DNA from: a bacterium
GTDB taxonomy: Bacteria > CAIWAD01
Direction of reading: 5' to 3'
NCBI GenBank assembly: GCA_030685015.1
Contig: JAUXWS010000057.1
Span: forward strand, 1 to 60,342
DNA: 60,342 bases
Part shown: one piece after another, positions 1-8,002 of the stretch
Layout of the letters: every line of letters starts with the position of its first letter
Position numbering within the stretch: the stretch's first letter is position 1
Notes under the pieces: generated by a model
Database searches by the model: none
What the model was told of the DNA's origin: nothing
Seen by the model: the letters and a program-made list of their open reading frames with translations, nothing else
Made by a program: the position numbers and the translations under genes

Positions 1-1
1 G

Positions 2-1075
2 GGCTCCACTCGGCTCCAGAAGGCATCCGACAATTCCCAGCTCGCCAATCGCGACATGGCTGACTCCTCCAGTTGTGATGGAGGAAGCTGGCTCAACGGA
101 ATCGAAATGTCAACCTATTTACGGATAAGCTCTAAGTCCGATGGCACGATCGTGGCATGGGGATCAAACATAGAGTATGGCGGCGGCGGTTATACTGGCC
201 AATGCGATGTCCCGGCGCCCAATACGAACTTCATAGCGATCGCCGGTGGCGAGAACCACAGCTTGGGGTTGAAGACGGACGGTTCGATTGTGGCATGGGG
301 GAGTAACGAGGCTGGCCAGTGCAATGTCCCCGCGCCCAATGCGAACTTCGTGGCGATCGCCGCTGGCGAGCTTCACAGCCTGGGCCTGAAAGGCGACGGA
401 TCGATTATGGCCTGGGGAGCCAATTGGGATGGCCAATGCAATGTCCCCGCGCCCAATACGAACTTCATAGCGATCGCCGGTGGCCTTCTTCACAGCAGCC
501 TGGGCCTGAAGGCCGACGGCTCGATTGTGGCCTGGGGGTGGAATGAGTATGGACAATGTGATGTCCCCGCGCCCAACGCGGACTTCGTGGCGCTCGCCGG
601 AGGCGCGTACCATAGCCTGGGACTGAAGGACGACGGCTCGATCGTGGCCTGGGGCAGTAACGAGTATGGTCAATGCAGCATTCCCGCGCCCAATGCCGGC
701 TTCATGGCGCTCGCGGCAGGCGGATACTCCTCACTGGGATTGAAGTCCATGAGCACCGGAATCGAAGCGCCTGACTTGGTTTCGTCAACCCCCAGCGACA
801 TCCAGATTCATGCGCTATCCCCGAATCCCTTCAACCCATCCACCTTGCTCTCCTTCGCCACATCCATTCCTGGACAAATGACCCTCGGTGTGTTTGATCT
901 GGCCGGGCGACAGGTGATGCGGCGGGACCTGGGCACGCTGGGGACCGGCTTCCATCATGTGAGATGGGATGGTCGAAGTTCCGACGGCCACAATGTGGCG
1001 TCCGGGATCTATGTGTTTCAGTTGTCGCACTCCTCAGGGGAATCACGAACAGTAAAGGGGATGCTCCTTCGTTAG
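2..1075 (+). CDS. RCC1-repeat secreted protein with C-terminal sorting domain (5' partial)
   Basis: The frame is open to the left window edge. The first ATG in view is at 56, but the residues after it do not form a signal peptide, so the true start is probably outside the window. The protein carries five tandem repeats of about 39 residues (GQC-x-VPAPN...HSLGLK-x-DGSIVAWG), typical of RCC1-like beta-propeller blades. The last 85 or so residues contain SPNPFNPST, a VFDLAGRQV strand and ASGIYVFQL, which is the FlgD-like/T9SS type A C-terminal domain that directs secretion and anchoring in FCB bacteria. I infer a secreted or surface propeller of unknown ligand. Its base composition looks less GC-rich than the neighbouring genes. 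Family call is sure; the N-terminus is not. Confidence 0.85.
   Translation, partial: GSTRLQKASDNSQLANRDMADSSSCDGGSWLNGIEMSTYLRISSKSDGTIVAWGSNIEYGGGGYTGQCDVPAPNTNFIAIAGGENHSLGLKTDGSIVAWGSNEAGQCNVPAPNANFVAIAAGELHSLGLKGDGSIMAWGANWDGQCNVPAPNTNFIAIAGGLLHSSLGLKADGSIVAWGWNEYGQCDVPAPNADFVALAGGAYHSLGLKDDGSIVAWGSNEYGQCSIPAPNAGFMALAAGGYSSLGLKSMSTGIEAPDLVSSTPSDIQIHALSPNPFNPSTLLSFATSIPGQMTLGVFDLAGRQVMRRDLGTLGTGFHHVRWDGRSSDGHNVASGIYVFQLSHSSGESRTVKGMLLR
197..748 (+). repeat. Five in-frame coding repeats (RCC1-like blades)
   Basis: Repeat units start at the GQC codons at 197, 314, 431, 551 and 668. The spacing is 117, 117, 120 and 117 bp; the single 40-codon unit carries one extra Ser codon. The nucleotide similarity between units is high, including the shared stretch around CCCGCGCCCAAT. 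The last unit is truncated where it joins the sorting domain. Such an array can gain or lose units by slippage or recombination without breaking the frame. Confidence 0.85.
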
Positions 1076-1310
1076 CAGAATCCGAGACATCACGTTGACC
1101 AACACGTGTGAGGTCTCCCGAGTCAAGCTGGCGTAGAGATCCTTTCCGGCTCTGCTTCGCTTCTTTGGCGTGACGGGGCAGGGCGGATCCCGGCGCGGTC
1201 CCGAGCGCTGGCGCAAAGGATGATGGCCGGGCCGGTCTCGACATCCATCCGTCATATGGCTTGGCCCAGCATGAGGCCCATGACTTGAGGGCAACCAGGA
1301 GGAAGCGGCC

Positions 1311-1697
1311 ATGAGGCGCGTCACCGGCATCGGCGGAATCTTCTTCAAATCCAGGGACCCCAAGGGCCTGGCGGCCTGGTACCAGACACACCTGGGCCTG
1401 CAGGTCGAGGAGTGGGGTGGGGTCGTCTTCCCCTGGGCCGGCCCGGAGAATCCGGCGGGGACGGGCACGACGGTTTGGAGCCCCTTCGCGGACGACACGG
1501 ACTACTTCGCCCCGGGCGCGGCGCCCTTCATGATCAACTACCGGGTGGAGGATCTCCACGCGCTGCTGGCCCTCTTGCGCGGCGAGGGGTGCCAGGTGGT
1601 CGACCAGGTCGAGCAGTCGGAGTTCGGCACCTTCGGCTGGGTGATCGATCCGGACGGAAACAAGCTGGAGTTGTGGGAGCCGCCCGCCGGCCGCTGA
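1311..1697 (+). CDS. VOC (glyoxalase/bleomycin-resistance) family protein
   Basis: This 128-residue protein is the usual length for a single vicinal-oxygen-chelate domain. It opens with a strand (GIGGIFFKSRDP), then the AWYQTHLGL helix typical of the family, and ends with GWVIDPDGNKLELWEP, the standard C-terminal VOC signature. The Glu in LELWEP is the usual metal ligand position. A strong ribosome binding site (AGGAGGA, 1297-1303) supports the start at 1311. Members range from lyases to dioxygenases to antibiotic-binding proteins, and the substrate cannot be told from sequence. It stands alone, 142 bp before the next gene. Confidence 0.85.
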   Translation: MRRVTGIGGIFFKSRDPKGLAAWYQTHLGLQVEEWGGVVFPWAGPENPAGTGTTVWSPFADDTDYFAPGAAPFMINYRVEDLHALLALLRGEGCQVVDQVEQSEFGTFGWVIDPDGNKLELWEPPAGR

Positions 1698-1838
1698 GGG
1701 CCGGGTTGTCACAACTTCAACCGCTCCAGAGTGGCGTGCCCGCGCGGCAGGTGCCAGCTTGGCCCGGCCGGGACGCCACGCCGCTGGGCGCGGCGGCAGC
1801 CGGCCCACCTCCCAACGCAAGCGAAAGGGGCCGTCCCC

Positions 1839-2288
1839 ATGCCCACCGGCACCGCCCGCCTGCAGCGCATCCTGCGCTGCCCGCCCGACCGCGCCTACCG
1901 GGCCTTCCTGGATCCCGCCGCCCTCTGCAAGTGGATCCCGCCCTACGGCTTCACCTGCACCGTCCACGAGCAGGACCCGCGCGTGGGCGGTGGCTTCCGC
2001 ATGTCCTTCGCCAATTTCGGCAGCGGGCACAGCCACAGTTTCGGCGGCGCCTACCAGGAGCTGGTCCCCGGCGAGCGCCTGGTCTACACCAACCGCTTCG
2101 ACGACCCCGCCCTGCCCGGCGAGATGAGGACCACGGTCTCGCTGCGGCCCGTCTCCGGCGGCACGGAGCTGACCATCGTCCAGGAAGGCCTGCCTGAGAT
2201 GGTGCCCGTCGAGCTGTGCCTGCTCGGCTGGCAGGAATCCCTGGCCCAGCTGGCCCGCTTGGTCGAGCCCGAGATTCCCGACGCCTGA
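1839..2288 (+). CDS. SRPBCC / AHSA1-like domain protein
   Basis: The 149-residue protein matches the START-like AHSA1 family in layout: a first strand and helix with RCPPDRAYRAFLDPAALCKW, then the glycine-rich GGGFRMSF strand, the YTNRFD strand and a C-terminal helix (LGWQESLAQLARLVEP). These proteins form a cavity for hydrophobic ligands, and many bacterial members have no known role. The frame extends upstream to an ATG at 1731, but that segment is Arg/Pro-rich and low in complexity, and GAAAGGGG (1823-1830) precedes the ATG at 1839, so the shorter start is preferred. Confidence 0.8.
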   Translation: MPTGTARLQRILRCPPDRAYRAFLDPAALCKWIPPYGFTCTVHEQDPRVGGGFRMSFANFGSGHSHSFGGAYQELVPGERLVYTNRFDDPALPGEMRTTVSLRPVSGGTELTIVQEGLPEMVPVELCLLGWQESLAQLARLVEPEIPDA

Positions 2289-2501
2289 CCGGCCGCGCTG
2301 GTGGTGGATCCAGGCGGATCGATCGCCGGCGAAGCGGGCGTCGACGGCGGGTGGACTGCCGCTCGCGGGATGCCGGATCTGGCGGCGCGGCCCATCGCAC
2401 GCCCTCCGCGGGCAACCTGTCGCCGGCAAGCGGCCGATCACGCCACTGGGTTCACTAGCTTGCCGCCCGATTCCGCCAGTAACAGGGCAGGGGAGGGACC
2501 G

Positions 2502-3275
2502 GTGACACGCTTGGGAGCCCCGGAGGCGATCCAGGAACAGGGCTACGACTTTCCCTACCACTACATCCCCAACTGGGACGGGAAGCGCTATTCCCATCAT
2601 CGCTCCCTGGCCTGGGGCCATGAGTACTTGAGCTACCTGGGCTTTCTGCTGGACCTGGCGGGGCGGGACCCCCACGGTTCCCTGCTCGACGTGGGATGCG
2701 GCGACGGCCGATTCCTGGGGCTGCTCCACGCGCGGCATCCCGGTGCCCGCCTGACCGGCATCGACTTCTCGCCGCGGGCCATCGCCTTTGCCCGGGCCTT
2801 CCATCCGGACCTGGACTGGCGCTGCGAGGACGCGGGAGACGATACGCTGCTGCCCGAACGCCATGACCTGATCACGCTGGTGGAGGTCCTCGAGCACATC
2901 CCGCCGGCGCAGGTCGGCGCCTTCCTGGCTAACCTGCGCGCCCGGCTCGCCGACGAGGGCCGGCTCATCCTCAGCGTGCCCAGCACCAACATCCGGGTCA
3001 GCCGCAAGCACTACCAGCATTTTGACGAAGGCAGCCTGCGGCAGACCCTGGCTGAGACCTTCGCCATCGAGGAGCTGCATCATCTCAACATCCGCTATGC
3101 ACCCTCCCTCCAGCTGATGCGACTGCTCCTCCACAACCGTCTCTTCATCCTCAACAACCGGACGCTGCTGGCGTGGTGCTATCGCTTCTACACGCGCCGC
3201 CACCTGCACGTGAAGGAATCCAACTGCCGGCGGTTGATTGCAGTCTGTCGACCGCTGTGGTCAACCGTCGCGTGA
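2502..3275 (+). CDS. Class I SAM-dependent methyltransferase
   Basis: A GTG start at 2502 is preceded by GGGAGG (2491-2496) and gives 257 residues; the longer frame upstream is unlike protein. Motif I (LLDVGCGDGRFL, residues 61-72) and the acidic GIDFS strand end (Asp88) bind S-adenosylmethionine, and LITLVEVLEHI is the usual motif of the UbiG/methyltransferase-11/12 group. The C-terminal part (from about residue 200) has aromatic and basic residues and a hydrophobic helix (LLLHNRLFILNN), as in methyltransferases that act on polyprenyl or glycan intermediates. The substrate is not identifiable. No operon partner is evident. Confidence 0.8.
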   Translation: MTRLGAPEAIQEQGYDFPYHYIPNWDGKRYSHHRSLAWGHEYLSYLGFLLDLAGRDPHGSLLDVGCGDGRFLGLLHARHPGARLTGIDFSPRAIAFARAFHPDLDWRCEDAGDDTLLPERHDLITLVEVLEHIPPAQVGAFLANLRARLADEGRLILSVPSTNIRVSRKHYQHFDEGSLRQTLAETFAIEELHHLNIRYAPSLQLMRLLLHNRLFILNNRTLLAWCYRFYTRRHLHVKESNCRRLIAVCRPLWSTVA

Positions 3276-3348
3276 GTTGAAACCAAGCGTCCCCGTCCAC
3301 CCAGGCTGGCGGGAGGTGTCCAGGTTGATAGACGGTGTGCATAAGGTG

Positions 3349-3463
3349 CCAGGGCAACACCAGGGCAACACCAGGGCAGCACCAGGGCAACACCAGGGCA
3401 GCACCAGGGCAGCACCAGGGCAACACCAGGGCAGCACCAGGGCAGCACCAGGGCAGCACCAGG
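3349..3463 (+). repeat. 11-bp minisatellite (10 copies plus a partial one)
   Basis: Ten head-to-tail copies of CCAGGGCARCA occupy 3349-3458, followed by a partial unit (CCAGG). Only one base varies, giving the order A A G A G G A G G G. The array ends 8 bp before the ribosome binding site (GAGGG, 3471-3475) of the acid phosphatase gene, so it lies in that gene's 5' untranslated or promoter region. Eleven bp is close to one helical turn, and copy-number changes would alter spacing by whole turns. The unit is not a multiple of three and all three frames stay open through it, which makes apparent coding here spurious. Confidence 0.95.
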
Positions 3464-3481
3464 TGCAATAGAGGGTCCACC

Positions 3482-4312
3482 ATGAGGTCTTACATCATTC
3501 TATTAGTCTACCTGCTGGCAGCTCGGAACGGTGAAACACGCGAAAGTGCTCACCTCAACGCCACCCTCTGGACCCAGCGGGCGCCCGAGCATGGCGCCAC
3601 CCTCCGGTCGCTCTTCGAACTGGCCCGGCAACGCCTGGATGAGGCGCTGCGGGACAGCGCCTGGACCGCCACCCCCGCCGAGCAGCTTCCCCCCTATGCC
3701 CACAAGCCGCCGGCCGTCATTCTCGACCTGGACGAGACGGTGCTGGACAATTCACCCTTCGTCGCCTGGCTGCTCCTGCAAGGTCGACACTACGACGAGG
3801 CCGCCACCGCGGACTGGGACCGCTGGGTGGGGACGGCGCGGGCGGAAGCCCTGCCCGGCGCCCTGGAGTTCATCCAGCAGGCCAGGGAGCGGCAGGTGGC
3901 CGTCTTCTTCATCTCCAACCGGGAGGCGGCGCAGGAGGAGGCCACCCGTCGCAACCTGGCGGCCCTTGGGGTGGCGCTGGAGGCGGACGTGGACGAGATC
4001 CTGCTCAAAGGCGAGCGGCCGGCCTGGCGCTCCGACAAGGGGTCGCGCCGCCGGCTGGTGGCGGACTCCCATCGGGTTCTGCTCATGGTGGGGGACAGCC
4101 GGGAGGATTTCCCCGACAACTCGCGGGAGCAGGCCTTGACCAGCGCCGGGCTGGGCGATCCCCATGCAGCACGCTGGGGGCGGGAATGGATCATGCTGCC
4201 CAATCCCATGTACGGCTTGTGGGAGGAAGCGGCCGGCCAGGCGGGATCCTGGCCGCGCCATGAGCAGATCAGGGCCATGCGGGAGGAGCTGCGCCCTTGG
4301 GACGGGAACTGA
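3482..4312 (+). CDS. HAD-superfamily acid phosphatase / 5'-nucleotidase (e(P4)-like)
   Basis: This 276-residue protein carries the class B/C acid phosphatase signature DLDETVLDN at residues 82-90. Asp82 would be the nucleophile and Asp84 the acid/base. A second acidic motif is present (LMVGDSREDF). The spacing of an ISN motif (FFISNRE) and a late lysine region fits lipoprotein e(P4)-type phosphatases, which release phosphate from nucleotides such as NMN outside the cytoplasm. A short hydrophobic N-terminus (YIILLVYLLAA) is consistent with export. No lipobox Cys is seen, so it is probably not a lipoprotein. The start is set by GAGGG at 3471. The 11-bp tandem repeat directly upstream could tune expression. 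Confidence 0.85.
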   Translation: MRSYIILLVYLLAARNGETRESAHLNATLWTQRAPEHGATLRSLFELARQRLDEALRDSAWTATPAEQLPPYAHKPPAVILDLDETVLDNSPFVAWLLLQGRHYDEAATADWDRWVGTARAEALPGALEFIQQARERQVAVFFISNREAAQEEATRRNLAALGVALEADVDEILLKGERPAWRSDKGSRRRLVADSHRVLLMVGDSREDFPDNSREQALTSAGLGDPHAARWGREWIMLPNPMYGLWEEAAGQAGSWPRHEQIRAMREELRPWDGN

Positions 4313-4394
4313 ACCAGTCGTCCAGGGCGCGGGGCTGGCCATGCCCGATGGATCGGTGCGAGCGGGGGATGTCCAATAATCATTGGCGATCAAG

Positions 4395-4437
4395 CAAAGT
4401 GTCCGACCCATGGTCGGACACTTTGGCAAAATTTGCC
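4395..4437. repeat. Dispersed palindromic element, copy 1
   Basis: A perfect inverted repeat with 14-bp arms (CAAAGTGTCCGACC) around a 3-nt CAT spacer spans 4395-4425. It abuts a second small perfect palindrome (GGCAAA-A-TTTGCC, 4425-4437). The same two-palindrome layout recurs at 55012-55054, and a related element lies at 4569-4593, so this is a dispersed repeat rather than a gene-specific site. It sits in the 343-bp gap between the phosphatase gene and hisC. No T-run follows, so it does not look like an ordinary terminator. Confidence 0.85.
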
Positions 4438-4568
4438 CCTGTTTCAGCCCCGCACCGCCTACGAAGCTCCCGCACGTGACGTGGACTCGCGCGTTTTGGT
4501 CTTCCTCGCGTGGTCCGGCGTTCGCACCGCGACTGCCAGTGTCAATCATGCAGGACAAGTTTACACGT

Positions 4569-4593
4569 GGTGTCCGACCATGGGTCCGACACC
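4569..4593. repeat. Dispersed palindromic element, copy 2 (imperfect)
   Basis: This 25-bp imperfect palindrome shares the GTGTCCGACC core of copies 1 and 3 and is followed by CTGGCAATTG, which resembles the flank of the other two copies. Its two arms differ at two symmetrical positions. It lies 63 bp upstream of the hisC start. The rest of the 4313-4655 gap shows no convincing gene. Confidence 0.75.
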
Positions 4594-4655
4594 CTGGCAA
4601 TTGTTTCCCATCCCGCCGACTGGTGCCATCTTGCGGCAAAGCAGAGGACGCCGCC

Positions 4656-5744
4656 ATGACCCGCCCGCTCGTACCCGACTACATCCGAGACCTGACCCCC
4701 TACAAACCCGGCAAACCCATCCGGGAGGTGCAACGTGAACTCGGGCTGGAGCGGGTGGTGAAGCTGGCCAGCAACGAGAATCCCCGCGGAGCAAGTCCCC
4801 TCGCCCTGGAGGCCATCCGAAATAGCCTGGCTGAACTGGCCCGCTACCCGGACGTGGGTGCCCTGGACCTGCGCGACGCCATCGCCGCCCACTACCAGCT
4901 GCGCCGGGAGAACGTGATCTGCGGCGCGGGCTCGGAGAGCATCCTGGCCACCATCCTGCGCACCTTCCTGGACCAGGACGACGAGCTGCTCACCAGCGAG
5001 GGGACCTTCGTCGGCTTCTATGTCCTGGCCCAGAGTCGTGGCCTGCCCCTGCGCACGGTGCCGCTCAAGGACTACGCCTTCGACCTGGAGGCCATGGCGG
5101 CGGCCATGGGTCCGCGGACGCGCCTGGTTTACCTGGCAAACCCCAACAACCCCACCGGCAGCATTTTCTCCAAGGCCGCCTTCACGCGCTTCATGGAGCA
5201 GGTGCCCTCCCACACACTGGTCGTCCTGGACGAAGCCTACATCGATTATGTGGAACCAGGCGCCAGCTACCCGGACAGCCTGCTCTACCGCTTCGACAAC
5301 GTGCTCACCCTGCGCACTTACTCGAAGGCCCAGGGCCTGGCCGGCCTGCGCCTGGGCTACGGCTTCGGCCACGGCGACCTCATCGCCAACCTGATGAAGG
5401 TGAAGCTCCCCTTCGAGCCCAGCATCCCCGCCCAGTCGGCGGGCATCGCGGCCCTGTCCGACGGCGCCTTCCTGCAGGAGACGATCGCCTTGAATGCGGC
5501 GGGCCGCCGCCGCTTGATGGACCTCCTGACGGCCAAGGGGCTGGCGCCCGTGCCCAGCCAAGCCAACTTCGTCATGTTCCCCCTCGCCGACGAGGAGGAG
5601 GCCGACCACTTCGCCCGTCACTGCCTCTTGCGCGGCGTGATCGTGCGGCCCCTGGGCGCCTTCCGCCTGCCCCACTGCATCCGGGTCTCGACGGGCCTGC
5701 CAGAGGAGATCGAGGCTTTCGCCGAGGCTCTCGCCGCCTGGTAG
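4656..5744 (+). CDS. hisC: Histidinol-phosphate aminotransferase
   Basis: HisC transfers an amino group from glutamate to imidazole-acetol phosphate in histidine synthesis, using PLP. The 362-residue length is typical. Visible motifs are the N-terminal YKPGKP, KLASNENP, YLANPNNPTG for cofactor contacts, VVLDEAYIDY, and TYSKAQGLAGLRLGYG, in which the Lys forms the Schiff base with PLP. The C-terminal VRPLGAFRLPHCIRVSTG matches the substrate-phosphate-binding end. The frame stays open upstream to 4383, but that part runs through two palindromic repeats, so the ATG at 4656 is chosen. No other his genes are near. Related aromatic or phenylalanine aminotransferases of the same fold cannot be fully excluded. 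Confidence 0.9.
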   Translation: MTRPLVPDYIRDLTPYKPGKPIREVQRELGLERVVKLASNENPRGASPLALEAIRNSLAELARYPDVGALDLRDAIAAHYQLRRENVICGAGSESILATILRTFLDQDDELLTSEGTFVGFYVLAQSRGLPLRTVPLKDYAFDLEAMAAAMGPRTRLVYLANPNNPTGSIFSKAAFTRFMEQVPSHTLVVLDEAYIDYVEPGASYPDSLLYRFDNVLTLRTYSKAQGLAGLRLGYGFGHGDLIANLMKVKLPFEPSIPAQSAGIAALSDGAFLQETIALNAAGRRRLMDLLTAKGLAPVPSQANFVMFPLADEEEADHFARHCLLRGVIVRPLGAFRLPHCIRVSTGLPEEIEAFAEALAAW

Positions 5745-5812
5745 ACGCCGGGCCATTCTGGCGGGGCGATGGGTCATCGTTGCCCGAAACTAGATCACGA
5801 CGGGGATGGGGA

Positions 5813-6517
5813 ATGGAAGGCCGCCTCAACATCCAGTTCCAGCCCGATGACACGGCCTGCGGACCCACCTGCCTGCATGCCGTCTACTCCTACTGGGGCG
5901 ACATGGTGACCTTGCCCCGCCTCGTCCGCGAGATCCCCCGCGTGCGCGGCGGCGGCACCCTGGCCGTCATGCTCGCCTGCCACGCCCTGGAGCGGGGCTA
6001 CCGGGCCACCCTCTACACCTACAACCTGCACCTCTTCGATCCCACCTGGTTCGCGCCGCCCGTGCCCGACCTGCCGCGCCGCCTGCGCGAACAGGCCCTC
6101 ATCAAGGACAAGGGCCGGATCAGAGTGGCCACCCAGGCCTATTTGCGCTTCCTCGAGCTGGGGGGCGAGCTGCGTTTCAAGGATCTCACCAAGCAACTGC
6201 TGCGCGGCTTCATCCAGCGCGGACTGCCGGTGCTGGCCGGCCTTAGCTCCACCTACCTCTACCACGCCGTCCGCGAGCGCGAGGAGGACGGCGACGACGA
6301 CGACCTGGGCGGCAAGCCCACGGGTCACTTCGTCGTCCTCTGCGGCCACGAGCACGGCGGCTTGGTGCGGGTGGCCGACCCCTATCCGCAGCATCCCCTC
6401 GCCGACAGCCCTTACTACACGGTCTCCATGGACCGGGTGCTGGGCGCCATCCTGCTCGGCGTGCTGACCCACGACGCCAACTTTCTCATCATCCGCCCGC
6501 GAACCAAGCGAGAGTAG
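5813..6517 (+). CDS. C39-like cysteine peptidase of a RimK/ATP-grasp cluster
   Basis: This 234-residue protein has the papain-fold C39 layout. The probable nucleophile is Cys16 in DTACGPTC, with His172 in GHFVVLCG and Asp189 in VADPYP completing the triad. Strand order and the late LLGVLTHDANFLII segment fit the stand-alone C39-like proteins found beside RimK-type ligases, not the domain fused to bacteriocin ABC exporters. No signal peptide is seen, so it should act in the cytoplasm. The ATG at 5813 follows GGGGATGGGG; a TTG start at 5780 is possible. The ligase gene begins 6 nt after its stop. I infer that it trims or releases a peptide made or modified by the two ligases that follow. Confidence 0.8.
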   Translation: MEGRLNIQFQPDDTACGPTCLHAVYSYWGDMVTLPRLVREIPRVRGGGTLAVMLACHALERGYRATLYTYNLHLFDPTWFAPPVPDLPRRLREQALIKDKGRIRVATQAYLRFLELGGELRFKDLTKQLLRGFIQRGLPVLAGLSSTYLYHAVREREEDGDDDDLGGKPTGHFVVLCGHEHGGLVRVADPYPQHPLADSPYYTVSMDRVLGAILLGVLTHDANFLIIRPRTKRE

Positions 6518-6523
6518 CGACGC

Positions 6524-8002
6524 ATGGACGTGCTCGTCGTAGTCAACAACCCGGAAGACTGGCCGCTCAAGCCGGCCAAGGTGCAGGTGATGGCGGCCCG
6601 CGACTACCTGACCAACCCCGGCCTGGTGGAGCGCAAGAGCCTGCGCGTCTTCAACCTGTGCCGCTCCTACCGCTACCAGAGCACGGGCTACTACGTGTCC
6701 CTGCTGGCCGAGGCGCGCGGCCACCGCCCCTTCCCCGACCTGACCACCATCCAGGACCTCAAGTCGAGCGCCATGCTGCGCATCCACTCCGAGGAGCTGG
6801 ACGAGGACATCCAGCGCGCCTTCGCCGGGCTGCGCTCCCCGGAGCAAATCCTCAGCATCTACTTCGGACGCAACCTGGCCCGCAAGTACGACCGGCTCTG
6901 CCAGCAGCTCTTCAAGTCCTTCCAGGCGCCCTTCCTCCGCGCCCACTTCACCTGGCACGAGGGGGAGGAGCGCTGGCAGCTGCAGGGCATCCGCCCCATC
7001 GCCGCCAGCGAGATCCCGGCCGACCACCTGCCCTTCGTCCGCGAGCGGGCCGCCGAGTTCTTCGCCGGCCATCAGCGGGTGTCCCGGCCACGCCACCGCT
7101 GGCGCTACGACCTGGCCATCCTCTACAACGAGGAGGCCACGCAAAAACCCTCCAACGCGCGGGCCATCCGCCACTTCGTGCGCGCCGCCGAGTCCCTCGA
7201 CCTGGCCACCGAGCTGCTGGGGCGGGAGGATTCCGCCCGCCTGGCCGAGTTCGACGGCCTCTTCATCCGCGACACCACCAACGTCCACCACTACACCTAT
7301 CGCTGGGCCCGCCGCGCCGCCGCCCAGGGCCTTGTCGTGGTGGACGATCCCGTCTCCATCCTCAAGTGCTCGAACAAGGTCTTCCTGGCCGAGCTGCTTC
7401 AGAAACACCGCGTGCCCATCCCCCGCACCGTGACCTGCTACAAGGAGATCAGCCCGGAGCTGCTGCGCGAGCTGGGCCTGCCCTGCATCCTCAAGCAGCC
7501 TGACTCCAGTTTCTCGCAGGGCGTGGTGAAAGTGGAAAGCCGCGAGGAGCTGCTGGCGGAGGGGGCCCGCATGTTCGCCAAGAGCGACCTGCTCATCGCC
7601 CAGGCCTTCCTCCCCACCACCTTCGACTGGCGGGTGGGCGTCTTCGACCGGCAGCCCATCTATGTCTGCCGCTACCACATGGCGGACAAGCACTGGCAGA
7701 TCGTCCATCGCGACGAGACGGGCGACACCACCTACGGCCGGGTGGACTCCATCCCCGTGGAGCACGCCCCCACCCCGCTCCTGAAAATCGCCCTCAAGGC
7801 GGCCAACCTGATCGGGGACGGTTTGTACGGCCTCGACATCAAGCAGATCGGCGACCAGTTTGTCGTGATCGAGATCAACGACAACCCCAACATCGACGCC
7901 GGCTACGAGGACGAGATCCTCAAGGACGAGCTCTACCTGCGCATCATGCGGGTCTTCCTGCGCCGCATCGAGCACAGCAAGACGGGAGGGTACGTGGCGT
8001 GA
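6524..8002 (+). CDS. RimK-family ATP-grasp ligase with RLAN N-terminal domain
   Basis: The 492-residue protein begins with the RimK-like ATP-grasp N-terminal (RLAN) domain (about residues 1-180; VVVNNPEDWPL, SLRVFNLCRSYRYQS, QILSIYFGRNLARKYD). A RimK-type ATP-grasp domain follows (about 260-480), with SILKCSNKVFLAELL, a PCILKQPDSSFSQGVVKV lysine strand, and the Mg-ATP motif VVIEINDNPNID near the end. Such enzymes join an amino acid, often glutamate, to a carboxylate or peptide through an acyl phosphate. The gene overlaps the next by 4 nt (GTGA), so the products are probably made together. The actual substrate of this family is not known to me. Confidence 0.88.
   Translation: MDVLVVVNNPEDWPLKPAKVQVMAARDYLTNPGLVERKSLRVFNLCRSYRYQSTGYYVSLLAEARGHRPFPDLTTIQDLKSSAMLRIHSEELDEDIQRAFAGLRSPEQILSIYFGRNLARKYDRLCQQLFKSFQAPFLRAHFTWHEGEERWQLQGIRPIAASEIPADHLPFVRERAAEFFAGHQRVSRPRHRWRYDLAILYNEEATQKPSNARAIRHFVRAAESLDLATELLGREDSARLAEFDGLFIRDTTNVHHYTYRWARRAAAQGLVVVDDPVSILKCSNKVFLAELLQKHRVPIPRTVTCYKEISPELLRELGLPCILKQPDSSFSQGVVKVESREELLAEGARMFAKSDLLIAQAFLPTTFDWRVGVFDRQPIYVCRYHMADKHWQIVHRDETGDTTYGRVDSIPVEHAPTPLLKIALKAANLIGDGLYGLDIKQIGDQFVVIEINDNPNIDAGYEDEILKDELYLRIMRVFLRRIEHSKTGGYVA

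Noticed and set aside
831-3209. Very long antisense open frame over the VOC, SRPBCC and methyltransferase genes
   Set aside because: It covers three plus-strand genes with family matches and has low-complexity composition typical of GC-rich antisense frames.
3349-3463. CRISPR array
   Set aside because: The units are 11 bp with no spacers between them and no cas genes are near.
3238-3471. Coding frames through the 11-bp repeats
   Set aside because: The 11-bp unit keeps every frame open, so a repetitive peptide is an artefact of the array.
4395-4437. Plain rho-independent terminator
   Set aside because: No T-run follows, and a copy recurs elsewhere with the same core.
4383-4655. N-terminal extension of HisC
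   Set aside because: It crosses two palindromic repeats and has no similarity to the family, which starts at the MTRPLVPDY region.
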